In this document: positions 27,118 to 35,786 of the stretch, one piece after another
How positions within the stretch are numbered: position 1 is the first letter of the stretch
How the letters are laid out: each line of letters opens with the position of its first letter
Assembly: GCA_016706685.1 (NCBI GenBank)
Contig: JADJJE010000001.1
Coordinates: 620,001-684,000 of the forward strand
Reading direction: 5' to 3'
Source of the DNA: Sandaracinaceae bacterium
Lineage (GTDB): Bacteria; Myxococcota_A; Polyangia; Polyangiales; Houyiibacteriaceae
Length of the DNA stretch: 64,000 bases
Made by a program: the position numbers and the translations under genes
The notes under the pieces: generated by a model
Database searches by the model: none
Told to the model about the DNA's origin: nothing
What the model saw: the letters and a program-made list of their open reading frames with translations, nothing else

Positions 27118-28569
27118 ATGCTCGCCCCTTCCGCGCTGCTGACCGACCTCTATCAACTCACGATGGCGTTCGGGTACTACCGCGCCGGCATCGCCATGCG
27201 CGACTCGTGCTTTCACCTGCACTTCCGCAAGTGCCCCTTCAAGGGGGGCTACGCGGTGGCTGCCGGGCTCGAGCCCGCACTCGACTTCCTCACGGCGCTG
27301 CACTTCACGGACGAAGAGTGCGCGTACCTGAGCACGCTGCAGGACGCCCAAAAGAACCGGCTCTTCCCGGACGACTTCCTGCGCTTCCTGCAAGACACGC
27401 CGAATGGCCTCGAGGTGGACGCCATCCCCGAGGGCACCGCCGTGTTCCCGCACGAGCCGCTGCTGCGCGTGAGCGGGCCGCTGTATCAGGCGCAGCTGGT
27501 GGAGACCGCGCTGCTCACCATCGTGAACTTCCAGACGCTGGTGGCCACCAAGGCCTCGCGCGTGCGTCAGGTGGCCGGCGACCGGCCCGTGGTGGAGTTC
27601 GGGCTGCGACGCGCACAGGGAGTGGACGGCGGGCTGGCCGTGAGCCGCGCGGCGTACCTGGGCGGCTGCGCGGGCACCAGCAACGTGCTTGCCGGCATGC
27701 GCTTCGGTGTGCCCGTCACCGGGACGCACGCGCACAGCTGGGTGATGGCCTTCCCGGACGAGCGCACGGCCTTCAACGCGTACGCCGACGCCATGCCCGG
27801 CAACTGCATCTTCCTGGTGGACACCTACGACACGCGCAAAGGCGTGGGCATCGCCATCGAAGTGGGCAAGCGCCTCGAAGCCGAGGGCAGCCGCCTGAAC
27901 GGCGTGCGCCTCGACTCGGGCAACCTCACCGAGCTGAGCATCGACGCACGCGCGCAGCTGAACGCCGCGGGCATGCAAGACGCCAAGGTGGTGGCCAGCA
28001 ACGACCTCGACGAGTACGCCATCGCGCAGCTCCAAGCCGAGGGCGCGTTGATCGACATCTACGGCGTGGGTACACGGCTCTCCACCTGCCACGACCAGCC
28101 GGCGCTCGGTGGCGTGTACAAGCTGTCCGCGCTGGCCAACGCCGAGGGGGAGCTGGTGCCCAGCATCAAGCTCAGCGAGCTGGCCATCAAGGTGTCGCTC
28201 CCCGGGCGCCTCGGAGCGAAGCGGCTCATGCGAGGCGACACTCCGGTGTGCGACGTGCTGGTGGACCTCGACCACAGCGGCATCTCGCTCTCGCTGTGCG
28301 CCATGGCCACGGGCGAGCCCATCCCCACGCCCGAGCACGACCGGGTGGTGGACCTGTCGGTGCCCGTGATGCGCGCTGGGAAGCGCGTGGGCACCCCACC
28401 CGCGCTCAGCGCTTCGCGCGACCTGGCCAAGCGCGAGCTCTCGGTGCTGCCGGCCGTGCTGACCGCGCTCACGGCCACGGGTGAGTATCCAGTCTACCTC
28501 GAGGCCTATGTGGCGCGCTCCCGCGCCGAGCTGATGGCGGCACGCCGCCCCGTGAAAGAAGCGATGTGA
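27118..28569 (+). CDS. pncB: Nicotinate phosphoribosyltransferase
   Basis: Joins nicotinate to PRPP to make nicotinate mononucleotide in NAD salvage. Family features include the N-terminal [15 protein letters not shown], the [17 protein letters not shown] segment, [19 protein letters not shown] with conserved histidines, [10 protein letters not shown] and YGVGTRL. It is full length at 483 residues. It ends in TGATG overlapping the start of prs, so translation of the PRPP-supplying enzyme is coupled to that of its user. Confidence 0.95.
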   Translation: MLAPSALLTDLYQLTMAFGYYRAGIAMRDSCFHLHFRKCPFKGGYAVAAGLEPALDFLTALHFTDEECAYLSTLQDAQKNRLFPDDFLRFLQDTPNGLEVDAIPEGTAVFPHEPLLRVSGPLYQAQLVETALLTIVNFQTLVATKASRVRQVAGDRPVVEFGLRRAQGVDGGLAVSRAAYLGGCAGTSNVLAGMRFGVPVTGTHAHSWVMAFPDERTAFNAYADAMPGNCIFLVDTYDTRKGVGIAIEVGKRLEAEGSRLNGVRLDSGNLTELSIDARAQLNAAGMQDAKVVASNDLDEYAIAQLQAEGALIDIYGVGTRLSTCHDQPALGGVYKLSALANAEGELVPSIKLSELAIKVSLPGRLGAKRLMRGDTPVCDVLVDLDHSGISLSLCAMATGEPIPTPEHDRVVDLSVPVMRAGKRVGTPPALSASRDLAKRELSVLPAVLTALTATGEYPVYLEAYVARSRAELMAARRPVKEAM

Positions 28570-29519
28570 TGAGTGCCCTGCTCCCCCGCGGTCCCATGCT
28601 CCTGTTCTGTACCGAAGCCTATGAGCCCCTGGCCGAGCGGCTGATCGCCTACGAGGAGATCACGCGCGGCGCGCTCTTGCGCAAGCGGTTCCCGGACGGC
28701 GAGCGCTACCTGCGCATCCTCGAAGAGTGCAGCGGACGCGACGCGGTGGTGCTGGGCGGCACGGTGACCGACGCCGACACGCTCGAGCTGTACGACCTCT
28801 GCTGCTCGCTGGTGCACCGCGGCGTGCACACGCTCACGCTGCTGATCCCGTACTTCGGCTACCAGACCATGGAGCGGGCCGTGAAGCCCGGTGAGGTGGT
28901 GGTAGCCAAGACGCGCGCGCGCCTGCTCTCCAGCATCCCCACGGCCGGCAGCGGCAACCGCGTGGTCATGTTGGACCTGCACGCCGAGGGCATCCCGCAC
29001 TACTTCTCGGGCAGCATCCGCCCGCTGCACGTGTACGCCAAGCCCGTGATCATCCCGCTGCTGCGCGAGCTGGGCGGCGAGGACTTCGTGCTGGGCGCCA
29101 CCGACGCAGGGCGCGCCAAGTGGGTGGAGTCGCTGGCCAACGACCTGGGCGTGCAGGCGGGCTTCGTGTTCAAGCGGCGCACCAGCGGGACCGACACCGA
29201 GGTCACCGCGCTCGCGGCCGACGTGCGCGGCCGCAAGGTGGTCATCTACGACGACATGATCCGCACGGGCGGCTCGCTCATCGGCGCGGCGCGCGCGTAC
29301 CTGGACTCGGGCGCCAGCCACGTGGCGGCCGTGTGCACGCACGGGGTGTTCCCGGCCGGCGCCCTCGACACGCTGGCCGCCTCGGGCCTCTTCACCGAGG
29401 TGGCCTGCACCGACTCGCACCCCAACGCCGAGGCCGCGCGCGCACACCCCCTGCTGCGCGTCACCACCATCGCGCCCGTCCTGCGGGACGCCCTCGCGAC
29501 CCTCTCCGGAGTCTCATGA
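28569..29519 (+). CDS. prs: Ribose-phosphate pyrophosphokinase (divergent PRPP synthetase)
   Basis: 316 residues. Makes PRPP from ribose 5-phosphate and ATP. The family motifs are changed but recognisable: [26 protein letters not shown] for the metal/active-site loop, the flexible-loop basic stretch [12 protein letters not shown], and the PRPP-binding [18 protein letters not shown]. Differences from housekeeping Prs (for example DDMIRTGG for DDMIDTGG) suggest a salvage-dedicated paralogue. The ATG at 28569 overlaps the pncB stop (a GTG one codon earlier is possible). The stop overlaps the nadE start (ATGA). Confidence 0.85.
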   Translation: MSALLPRGPMLLFCTEAYEPLAERLIAYEEITRGALLRKRFPDGERYLRILEECSGRDAVVLGGTVTDADTLELYDLCCSLVHRGVHTLTLLIPYFGYQTMERAVKPGEVVVAKTRARLLSSIPTAGSGNRVVMLDLHAEGIPHYFSGSIRPLHVYAKPVIIPLLRELGGEDFVLGATDAGRAKWVESLANDLGVQAGFVFKRRTSGTDTEVTALAADVRGRKVVIYDDMIRTGGSLIGAARAYLDSGASHVAAVCTHGVFPAGALDTLAASGLFTEVACTDSHPNAEAARAHPLLRVTTIAPVLRDALATLSGVS

Positions 29520-31498
29520 ACCGCATCCGCGCCGCCATCGCCGTCCTCAACCAGACCCCGTTCGCGTGGGACGAGAACCGCACCAACATCGAGGCCGCCA
29601 TCACCGAGGCGCGCCGTCGTGGAGTCACGCTGCTGTGCCTGCCCGAGCTGTGCATCACGGGCTACGGCTGCGAGGACATGTTCCTCGCGTCGTTCGTGCA
29701 AGACGAGGCCTTCCGCATCTTGGAGCGCCTGGCGCCCCTCACGCGCGGCATGATCGTGAGCTTTGGCCTGCCCGTGCTGCACCGCGGCTGCGTCTACAAC
29801 ACCGCGGCCATGGTGGTGGACGGCGAGATCGCGGGCTTCGTGGCCAAGCAGTTCCTGGCGGGTGACGGCATCCACTACGAGCCGCGCTGGTTCAAGCCCT
29901 GGCCCACTGGGCGGCGCGCCACGCTCGAGCACGGCGAGCAGCGCTATCCCATCGGCGACCTGACGTTCGACATCGGCGGCATGGTGCTGGGCTTCGAGAT
30001 CTGCGAGGACGCGTGGGTGGCGCGGCGCCCGGGCGCGAGCCTCTCGCTGCAGGGGGTGGACGTCATCCTCAACCCGAGCGCCAGCCACTTCGCGTTCGGC
30101 AAGCAGCGCATCCGCCGGCGCCTCGTGCTGGAGGGCTCGCGCGCCTTCGGCGTGAGCTACCTGTACGCCAACCTGCTGGGCAACGAGGCCGGCCGCGCGG
30201 TCTACGACGGCGGCGGCATGATCGCGGCAGCGGGCAACCTGCTGGTGGAGACCAAGCCCTTTTCGTACGCGGGCATGGGCGTCTACGACGCGGTGCTGGA
30301 CATCGATCACACGCGCCTGATCCGCGCGCAGTCGGCCAGCTTTCGCCCCGAGGTGGAGGGCGACGAGCGCTGCGTGCGCGTGAGCTTCGACCACAACGAC
30401 GTGGCCCCCAAGCGCGTGGACATCAAGCCCGAGCCGTGGATCGAGGGGCCACACCGCAAGGAAGAGGAGTTCACGCGCGCCATCGGGCTCGCGCTGGTGG
30501 ACTACATGCGCAAGTCGCGCTCGCAGGGCTTCGTGGTGTCGCTCAGCGGCGGCGCCGACTCGGCCGCCTGCTGCGTGCTCATCTACACCGCCCTGCGCAT
30601 GGCCGCGGCCGAGCTGGGCTGGGACGGGCTCCAGAAGCGCCTCGCGCACGTGAAGGGCATCGCCAGCATGGGCAGCGTCAAGGAGCTCATGCCCAAGGTG
30701 CTGACCACCGCCTACCAGGCCACGCACAACAGCGGCGACGTCACGCGCAACGCCGCGCGCGCCATGGCCGAGGCGGTCTTCGCCGACCACTACGAGCTGG
30801 ACGTGGACGCGCTGGTGAAGGGCTACGTGGCCATGGTCGAAGGCGCCGTGGGGCGCCCGCTGACCTGGGAGCAAGACGACCTCACGCTCCAGAACATCCA
30901 GGCACGCACGCGCGGGCCGGGCATCTGGATGTTCGCCAACCTGCGCTCGCAGCTGCTGCTGGCCACCAGCAACCGCTCCGAGGCCGCGGTGGGCTACTGC
31001 ACCATGGACGGCGACACCTGCGGCGGCGTCTCGCCCATCGCGGGCATCGACAAGGCGTTCTTGCGGCAGTGGCTGCGCTTCATGGAGAGCACCGGGCCGC
31101 ACGGGCTCACGCCCACGCCGGAGCTGGTGCACATCAACCGCCAGCAGCCCACCGCCGAGCTGCGCCCCAAGGAGAGCGCACAGACCGACGAGGGCGACCT
31201 GATGCCCTACCCGCTGCTGGACGCCATCGAGATGGTGGCCATCCGCGACAAGAAGGGCCCGGGTGAAGCGTTCGAGCTGATGCGCGCCGAGTTCCCGCAG
31301 TACACGCCGGAGCAGCTGCGCGTGTGGGTGGTGCGCTTCTTCCGCCTGTGGTGCCAGAACCAGTGGAAGCGCGAGCGCTACGCGCCGTCGTTCCACGTGG
31401 ACGACAAGAACCTGGACCCCAAGACCTGGTGCCGCTTCCCCATCCTGTCGGGCGGCTACGACCTCGAGCTGCGCGAGCTGCTGAGCCGCACGCTCTGA
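29516..31498 (+). CDS. nadE: Glutamine-dependent NAD+ synthetase
   Basis: Amidates nicotinate adenine dinucleotide to NAD with ATP and glutamine. The N-terminal nitrilase-type glutaminase has its triad in [10 protein letters not shown] (E44), FVAKQFLAG (lysine near 110) and GFEICEDAW (cysteine near 162). The C-terminal synthetase has the ATP loop [12 protein letters not shown] near residue 342 and later [11 protein letters not shown]. At 660 residues it is the two-domain form. The ATG at 29516 overlaps the prs stop; the longer open frame upstream is a shadow of prs. It works with pncB and pncA here. Confidence 0.96.
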   Translation: MNRIRAAIAVLNQTPFAWDENRTNIEAAITEARRRGVTLLCLPELCITGYGCEDMFLASFVQDEAFRILERLAPLTRGMIVSFGLPVLHRGCVYNTAAMVVDGEIAGFVAKQFLAGDGIHYEPRWFKPWPTGRRATLEHGEQRYPIGDLTFDIGGMVLGFEICEDAWVARRPGASLSLQGVDVILNPSASHFAFGKQRIRRRLVLEGSRAFGVSYLYANLLGNEAGRAVYDGGGMIAAAGNLLVETKPFSYAGMGVYDAVLDIDHTRLIRAQSASFRPEVEGDERCVRVSFDHNDVAPKRVDIKPEPWIEGPHRKEEEFTRAIGLALVDYMRKSRSQGFVVSLSGGADSAACCVLIYTALRMAAAELGWDGLQKRLAHVKGIASMGSVKELMPKVLTTAYQATHNSGDVTRNAARAMAEAVFADHYELDVDALVKGYVAMVEGAVGRPLTWEQDDLTLQNIQARTRGPGIWMFANLRSQLLLATSNRSEAAVGYCTMDGDTCGGVSPIAGIDKAFLRQWLRFMESTGPHGLTPTPELVHINRQQPTAELRPKESAQTDEGDLMPYPLLDAIEMVAIRDKKGPGEAFELMRAEFPQYTPEQLRVWVVRFFRLWCQNQWKRERYAPSFHVDDKNLDPKTWCRFPILSGGYDLELRELLSRTL

Positions 31499-31512
31499 GC
31501 TGGAGACACGCC

Positions 31513-32124
31513 ATGCACATGCCCGCGCACGCCCTGATCCTCGTCGACCTGCAGCCCGACTTCCTGCCGGGCGGCGCGCTGGCCGTCACCGCCGGCGACG
31601 AGGTGGTGCCGTTCGCGCGGCACGTCATGCGCGAGTTTGCGTGCGTGGTGGCCACGCAGGACTGGCACCCCGCGAACCACGGGTCGTTTGCCAGCCAGCA
31701 CCCCGGCAAGCAGCCGGGTGAGCTCATCGAACTGAACGGGCTGACGCAGGTGCTGTGGCCGGACCACTGCGTGCAGGGCACCCCCGGCGCCGCGCTCTGC
31801 AAGGAGCTGGACCCGGCCAGCATCACACGGGTCTTCCGCAAGGGCAGCGACCCCGGCGTGGACAGCTACAGCGGCTTCTTCGACAACGGCCGCCGCAACG
31901 CCACGGGCCTCGGCGACTGGCTGCGGGCCGAGGGCATCACCGCGCTCAGCGTGCTGGGTCTGGCCACCGACTACTGCGTGAAGTTCACGGCGCTCGACGC
32001 GCGTGACCTGGGCTTCGACGTCACCTTGCTGACGCAGGGCTGCCGCGGCGTGGAGCTCCACGCGGGTGACGTCGCCCGCGCGCTGGACGAGCTGCGGAGC
32101 GCGGGCGTGCACGTCCGTGAGTGA
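31513..32124 (+). CDS. pncA: Nicotinamidase
   Basis: Hydrolyses nicotinamide to nicotinate and ammonia, the first step of this salvage route. The catalytic triad is complete: D12 (ILVDLQPDF), K110 (FRKGSD) and C155 (ATDYCVKF). The metal ligands D50, H52 and H56 lie in QDWHPANHGSF. The 203-residue length is normal. GGAGA precedes the ATG by six or seven bases. It follows nadE by 14 bases and ends the operon; the DNA changes in composition soon after its stop. Confidence 0.95.
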   Translation: MHMPAHALILVDLQPDFLPGGALAVTAGDEVVPFARHVMREFACVVATQDWHPANHGSFASQHPGKQPGELIELNGLTQVLWPDHCVQGTPGAALCKELDPASITRVFRKGSDPGVDSYSGFFDNGRRNATGLGDWLRAEGITALSVLGLATDYCVKFTALDARDLGFDVTLLTQGCRGVELHAGDVARALDELRSAGVHVRE

Positions 32125-32526
32125 CAGCCCGGAAGCACGGCCGGCAAATGCGACTGAATATCATTGATGGTTCACCCGGATTTTCGCGCACCAAAGACGG
32201 CACCTCGTCCGAAGCTTCCGTTGCATTTGCTGGATACTCTGATCAGCCCGCAAATCACTTCGTAATCATAGGCAATTTGAGGTTGGCACAACGGTTGGCG
32301 AGGCGCCGTGTGTGGAAACCTCCTACGCGCCCCAATCCCTCCTCGTCCTCCCGCAGACCTCTGGCACGCTCACGTGTCGCCGGGTGGCGCTGAAGGCCAG
32401 CCGGACGCTCTGCCTGCTGATGACGATGGGCTGCGGCCACATGGGCGTAGGGAGTCACGCCATGTGTCAAAGAGCATAGAAATGTCGGGGAGGGAGTTCA
32501 TTGGAATTTCGCGACAAGTTCGGGAC

Positions 32527-32551
32527 GGAGGTTCCAGCCCTTCGGGGCGCA
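32527..32551 (+). other. Possible 3' tRNA remnant at the edge of the low-GC segment
   Basis: GGAGG (32527-32531) and CCTTC (32539-32543) can pair around the 7-base loop TTCCAGC, then GGGGCGC and A follow as an acceptor strand would. This looks like the last third of a tRNA with a changed T-loop. No matching 5' half is present. Integrated elements often leave such pieces. The match is short and could be chance. Confidence 0.25.
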
Positions 32552-32587
32552 AGCTGGCACCGTGGCTCCCTTCCACGCGCGCATCGA

Positions 32588-32628
32588 GAACGATCATTCT
32601 TGATGCGAGAACGATCGTTCGCTATAAC
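32588..32628 (+). promoter_or_regulatory. Promoter with two palindromic TetR-type operators for the efflux operon
   Basis: A -35 TTGATG at 32600-32605 and a -10 TATAAC at 32623-32628 are spaced 17 bases. The perfect palindrome GAACGATCGTTC (32609-32620) sits inside the spacer. A one-mismatch copy, GAACGATCATTC (32588-32599), lies just upstream of the -35. Their centres are 21 bases apart, two helical turns. This arrangement fits repression by the TetR protein encoded immediately downstream. Bases 32125-32587 otherwise show no gene. Confidence 0.8.
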
Positions 32629-32656
32629 GGAGCGATTCGTCTTTGTGGAGGTCGCC

Positions 32657-33274
32657 ATGAGCAACCCGACCCAGGAACGGCGCCACGCCAGAGCGCGGAC
32701 AGAAATTCTCGAATCGGCCGCCCGGGCCTTCGCCAAGAAGGGGTTCCACGGCACGAGCATGGACGACGTTGCCCGTGAGGTCGGGATGTCTCCCAGCTCG
32801 CTCTACCGCTACTTCGAAGGCAAGGAAGTGCTCTACCGAGCGATGGTGGACAACATCGCGGAGGTCGTCCTCGCCCCATTCAGCGACCCGCTCCTCCCCA
32901 CGCTGCCCTTTGACCAACGACTCGAGTGGTTGTTGCGCCGCCAGCTGGCAACCATTGAAGCACAACGCGAGTTCTTCATCACTTTCGCGTCGGACCGGGC
33001 CTCCATGGACTGGGAATTTGCGGGCACAGGTGACCCCGTCGGCGATGCCTATCATCGTTGGGTGGCGGCGTTTCGAACCCTCCTCGAGGAGGGTGTCGCC
33101 ATTGGGGCCCTGCGACGTCTCGACACCTGGAACACCGCCTATCTCGTAACCGGCGCGCTCAGCGCCACCGTCTTTCGCTGGATTCGCGGATATCTGCCCG
33201 TCGCTCTGCAGGACTACGTGCCCGTCCTGCTCGACATGATCTTCTGCGGCATACGCTCGGAGCACCAGCCGTGA
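32657..33274 (+). CDS. TetR-family repressor of the efflux operon
   Basis: 205 residues. The N-terminal TetR helix-turn-helix is clear (AARAFAKKGFHGTSMDDVAR then VGMSPSSLYRYFEGKEVLY). The C-terminal ligand domain is helical and variable. GGAGG lies five bases before the ATG. It is the first gene of the TetR-OMF-MFP-RND operon and overlaps the next gene by GTGA, so it probably controls its own operon through the palindromes at 32588-32620 and releases them on binding an exported compound. The ligand is unknown. Confidence 0.9.
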   Translation: MSNPTQERRHARARTEILESAARAFAKKGFHGTSMDDVAREVGMSPSSLYRYFEGKEVLYRAMVDNIAEVVLAPFSDPLLPTLPFDQRLEWLLRRQLATIEAQREFFITFASDRASMDWEFAGTGDPVGDAYHRWVAAFRTLLEEGVAIGALRRLDTWNTAYLVTGALSATVFRWIRGYLPVALQDYVPVLLDMIFCGIRSEHQP

Positions 33275-34668
33275 ACGCCACCCGTAGTCTCGTATCGCTC
33301 GTCACGGTGTTACTCCTCGCTGCTCCTGCACACGCGCAGGAGGGCGCCGACACCGTCACCGTAAGCCCAGACATAGAGCCCGCAGTTCGGACTCGCAGGA
33401 CGCTCACGGAGTGCGTCCTGCTCGCCTTGGACCGCAGTCCTCGCGTCGAAGGCGCGGCTGCCGCGAGCGCGGAGGCAACGGCGATGCGGCGCAGCGCTCG
33501 CGGGAGGTTTGGGCCGGTCGTCCGCGTGGAGGCCAACGTGCTGCGCTGGAATGCGCCCTTTGGGCTGCCGCTCGAGATCCCAGTTCCCGCTCCCTTTGGG
33601 CCACTGAACGTGCCGCCGATCCCCGTGCGCAACGCCACGACGGCGCAGTTATCCGCGACCGTGGTGCAACCGCTGACCGGTCTCTGGACCGTCTACGAAG
33701 GTCACCGGGCGCAGCTACTTGGCGAAGACGCCGCGCGCCACCAGGAGCGCGCGACCCGAGACGACGTGGTCCTCGCCGTCGCCGACGCCTACGTGCAGGC
33801 ACTCGAGGCCGAACGAATGACTGAGCTTGCCGCTGATCAGGTGCGAACCATCGAAGCCCATGTGGAACGAGCGCGGCAGTTCCACGAAAATGCTCTGATT
33901 ACACGCAACGACGTGCTGGTCGCTGAGATCCGCCTCGCCGACGCGCGCGTGCGTCAGCTACAAGCCGAGGGCGGGGCGGGCCTCGCGAGAGCGCACCTCG
34001 CCTTTCAGATCGGCTTACCGGCCGATGATGAGGTGTGGCCCGAGGAACTGCCGGCTCCGAGTGTCGCCGCGACGACCACCAGGAGTGATGCTTCCCTTGG
34101 GAGTGGCTCGGAGGACAGGCCCGAACTCGCGGCGGCGAGAGCACGGGTAGAGCAAGCGCGCGCCGGAGTACGTGTCGCGACCTCGCAGATGGCGCCAGAG
34201 GTCAGCGCGATCTTCAGGGTTGAGCACGTTGAGGGCGTGCGCTTTCAACCCTCCAACGCCTGGTTCGTTGGGGCCCAGCTCAGTTGGAATGTCTGGGAAT
34301 GGGGGAGCGGATACTACGCCATCGATGCTGCACGGGCTCGAGCAGTGCAGGCTGAAGCGGCGGAAACCCAAGCCCGGGAGGGGTTGCGCCTGGAGGCGAT
34401 GCAGGCTGAGACCGAGGTCGACATCGCTATGGCGCAGCTGCAGGTCGTGCGCGCTGCGGTGACGCAGGCTGAGCAGAATCTCGAGCTCGTACAGCAGCGC
34501 TTCGCGCAGCAGGTTGGCACGAGCACGGACGTGCTCGACGCACAGCTGCTGCTGCACGCGACGCAGCTACTTGAAGTCCGCGCCGGATACGGCGTCTTGC
34601 GGGCCCAGGTCCGGTGGCGGCGCGCGCGTGGTTTGGATCCCGTCGCCATCGAAGGGGAGTCCCCTTGA
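33271..34668 (+). CDS. Outer membrane efflux protein (TolC family)
   Basis: 465 residues with a signal peptide ending near PAHAQ, then two repeats of the OEP helical fold (long heptad-rich helices such as VLAVADAYVQALEAERMTEL and LEAMQAETEVDIAMAQLQVV). The late motif LELVQQRFAQQVGTSTDVLD is typical of TolC proteins. It forms the outer-membrane channel for the RND pump. The GTG start overlaps the tetR stop. Having the channel gene ahead of the MFP and pump is less common than the MFP-RND-OMF order. Confidence 0.9.
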   Translation: MNATRSLVSLVTVLLLAAPAHAQEGADTVTVSPDIEPAVRTRRTLTECVLLALDRSPRVEGAAAASAEATAMRRSARGRFGPVVRVEANVLRWNAPFGLPLEIPVPAPFGPLNVPPIPVRNATTAQLSATVVQPLTGLWTVYEGHRAQLLGEDAARHQERATRDDVVLAVADAYVQALEAERMTELAADQVRTIEAHVERARQFHENALITRNDVLVAEIRLADARVRQLQAEGGAGLARAHLAFQIGLPADDEVWPEELPAPSVAATTTRSDASLGSGSEDRPELAAARARVEQARAGVRVATSQMAPEVSAIFRVEHVEGVRFQPSNAWFVGAQLSWNVWEWGSGYYAIDAARARAVQAEAAETQAREGLRLEAMQAETEVDIAMAQLQVVRAAVTQAEQNLELVQQRFAQQVGTSTDVLDAQLLLHATQLLEVRAGYGVLRAQVRWRRARGLDPVAIEGESP

Positions 34669-35786
34669 ATTCCTTGCACCCCGCTGTCTCGACCTACGCC
34701 GCCCCCGGTTTCTTGGGGGTGCTGCTCGTCCTGGCTCTGGTGGGAGGGTGCCGCGAGCTTGAACCTTCTTCGGCACCCCGGCGCGCTGCGGATCTCCCCC
34801 CTTGCTCGGCCGAGCTTCAGCGCGTGACGCCGGACCAAATCCCTCGCTCCACTACGATTGTCGGAGTCACAGAGCCACTACGGAGAACGACCCCGGCCGC
34901 CCGCGTGATGGCGAGGGTCACCGAGGCCACGTTTCGTGAGGGCGAGCGCGTGCTGCCCGGACAAGTCCTGGTGCGGCTCGACACGCGAGATCTGAGCAGA
35001 CGAAGAGTGCAGGCTGCAGCCGGCCAAGATGCGGCACGAGCCGTCCTCGACCTTGCCCGGATGAACGTGGAGCGCATGCGCGCTCTCCATGCTTCGGGCG
35101 CGCTCTCGGGAGCGCAGCTCGAACAAGCGGAAGCGGCGTTCACCCAGGCCACCGCCGGCGCGACGACCGCAGGCGCCGCCATCGGTGAGGTGGACGTCAA
35201 CCTGTCCTACGCACGCGTCGACGCACCGTTTGCTGGCGTGGTGGTCCGGAGGTTGGTCGAGGTCGGAGACCTCGTCGGGCCCGGCCAGCCTGTTGCCGTC
35301 ATCGAGGACGACTCGCGGTTGCGGGTCGTAGCGCCCATCGGAGCCGATTTAGCGAGGCGCGTGACCCCTGGGCAGCAGCTGTTCATGGAGATTGCCGAAG
35401 CGCGCATCTCCGGCGAGGTGGAGGGGGTCATCCCCTCGGGAGACATTCGTGCTGCCGGGCTACGACTGCAGCTCGTGCTGGAGAATCCGAGCCATACGTA
35501 CCAAGCGGGCATGTTCACGACCGTAGAGATCCCCCTCGAGGCCAACGGCAGGGAAGTCTATGCAGTCAGGATTCCGCGGTCGGCTCTGATCGAACGCGGA
35601 CAGCTCACGGGGGTCTTCGTCGTGAACGAGCAATCGGAGGCGAGGCTCCGTTGGGTCGTGATCGACGAAGACGGGGGTGACACGGTGCGCGTCTTGTCCG
35701 GCCTCCGGGTCGGTGAGCATGTCGCCATCGCGCCCGATGCCGAGTGCTTGTCCGATGGACGGAGCGTTACGGCGGTGGGGCGATGA
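34665..35786 (+). CDS. RND efflux periplasmic adaptor (MFP) lipoprotein
   Basis: 373 residues from a TTG that overlaps the channel-gene stop (TTGA) and has GGGGAG five bases upstream. The lipobox is LALVGGC. The lipoyl halves are FREGERVLPGQVLVRLD and DAPFAGVVVRRLVEVGDLVG, separated by a helical hairpin (QDAARAVLDLARMNVERMRA). Beta-barrel and membrane-proximal segments follow. It links the inner-membrane pump to the TolC-like channel. It overlaps the pump gene by ATGA. Confidence 0.9.
   Translation: MNSLHPAVSTYAAPGFLGVLLVLALVGGCRELEPSSAPRRAADLPPCSAELQRVTPDQIPRSTTIVGVTEPLRRTTPAARVMARVTEATFREGERVLPGQVLVRLDTRDLSRRRVQAAAGQDAARAVLDLARMNVERMRALHASGALSGAQLEQAEAAFTQATAGATTAGAAIGEVDVNLSYARVDAPFAGVVVRRLVEVGDLVGPGQPVAVIEDDSRLRVVAPIGADLARRVTPGQQLFMEIAEARISGEVEGVIPSGDIRAAGLRLQLVLENPSHTYQAGMFTTVEIPLEANGREVYAVRIPRSALIERGQLTGVFVVNEQSEARLRWVVIDEDGGDTVRVLSGLRVGEHVAIAPDAECLSDGRSVTAVGR

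Noticed and set aside
29246..31396. 716-residue open frame antisense to nadE
   Set aside because: Same GC effect; NadE and Prs on the other strand are unambiguous.
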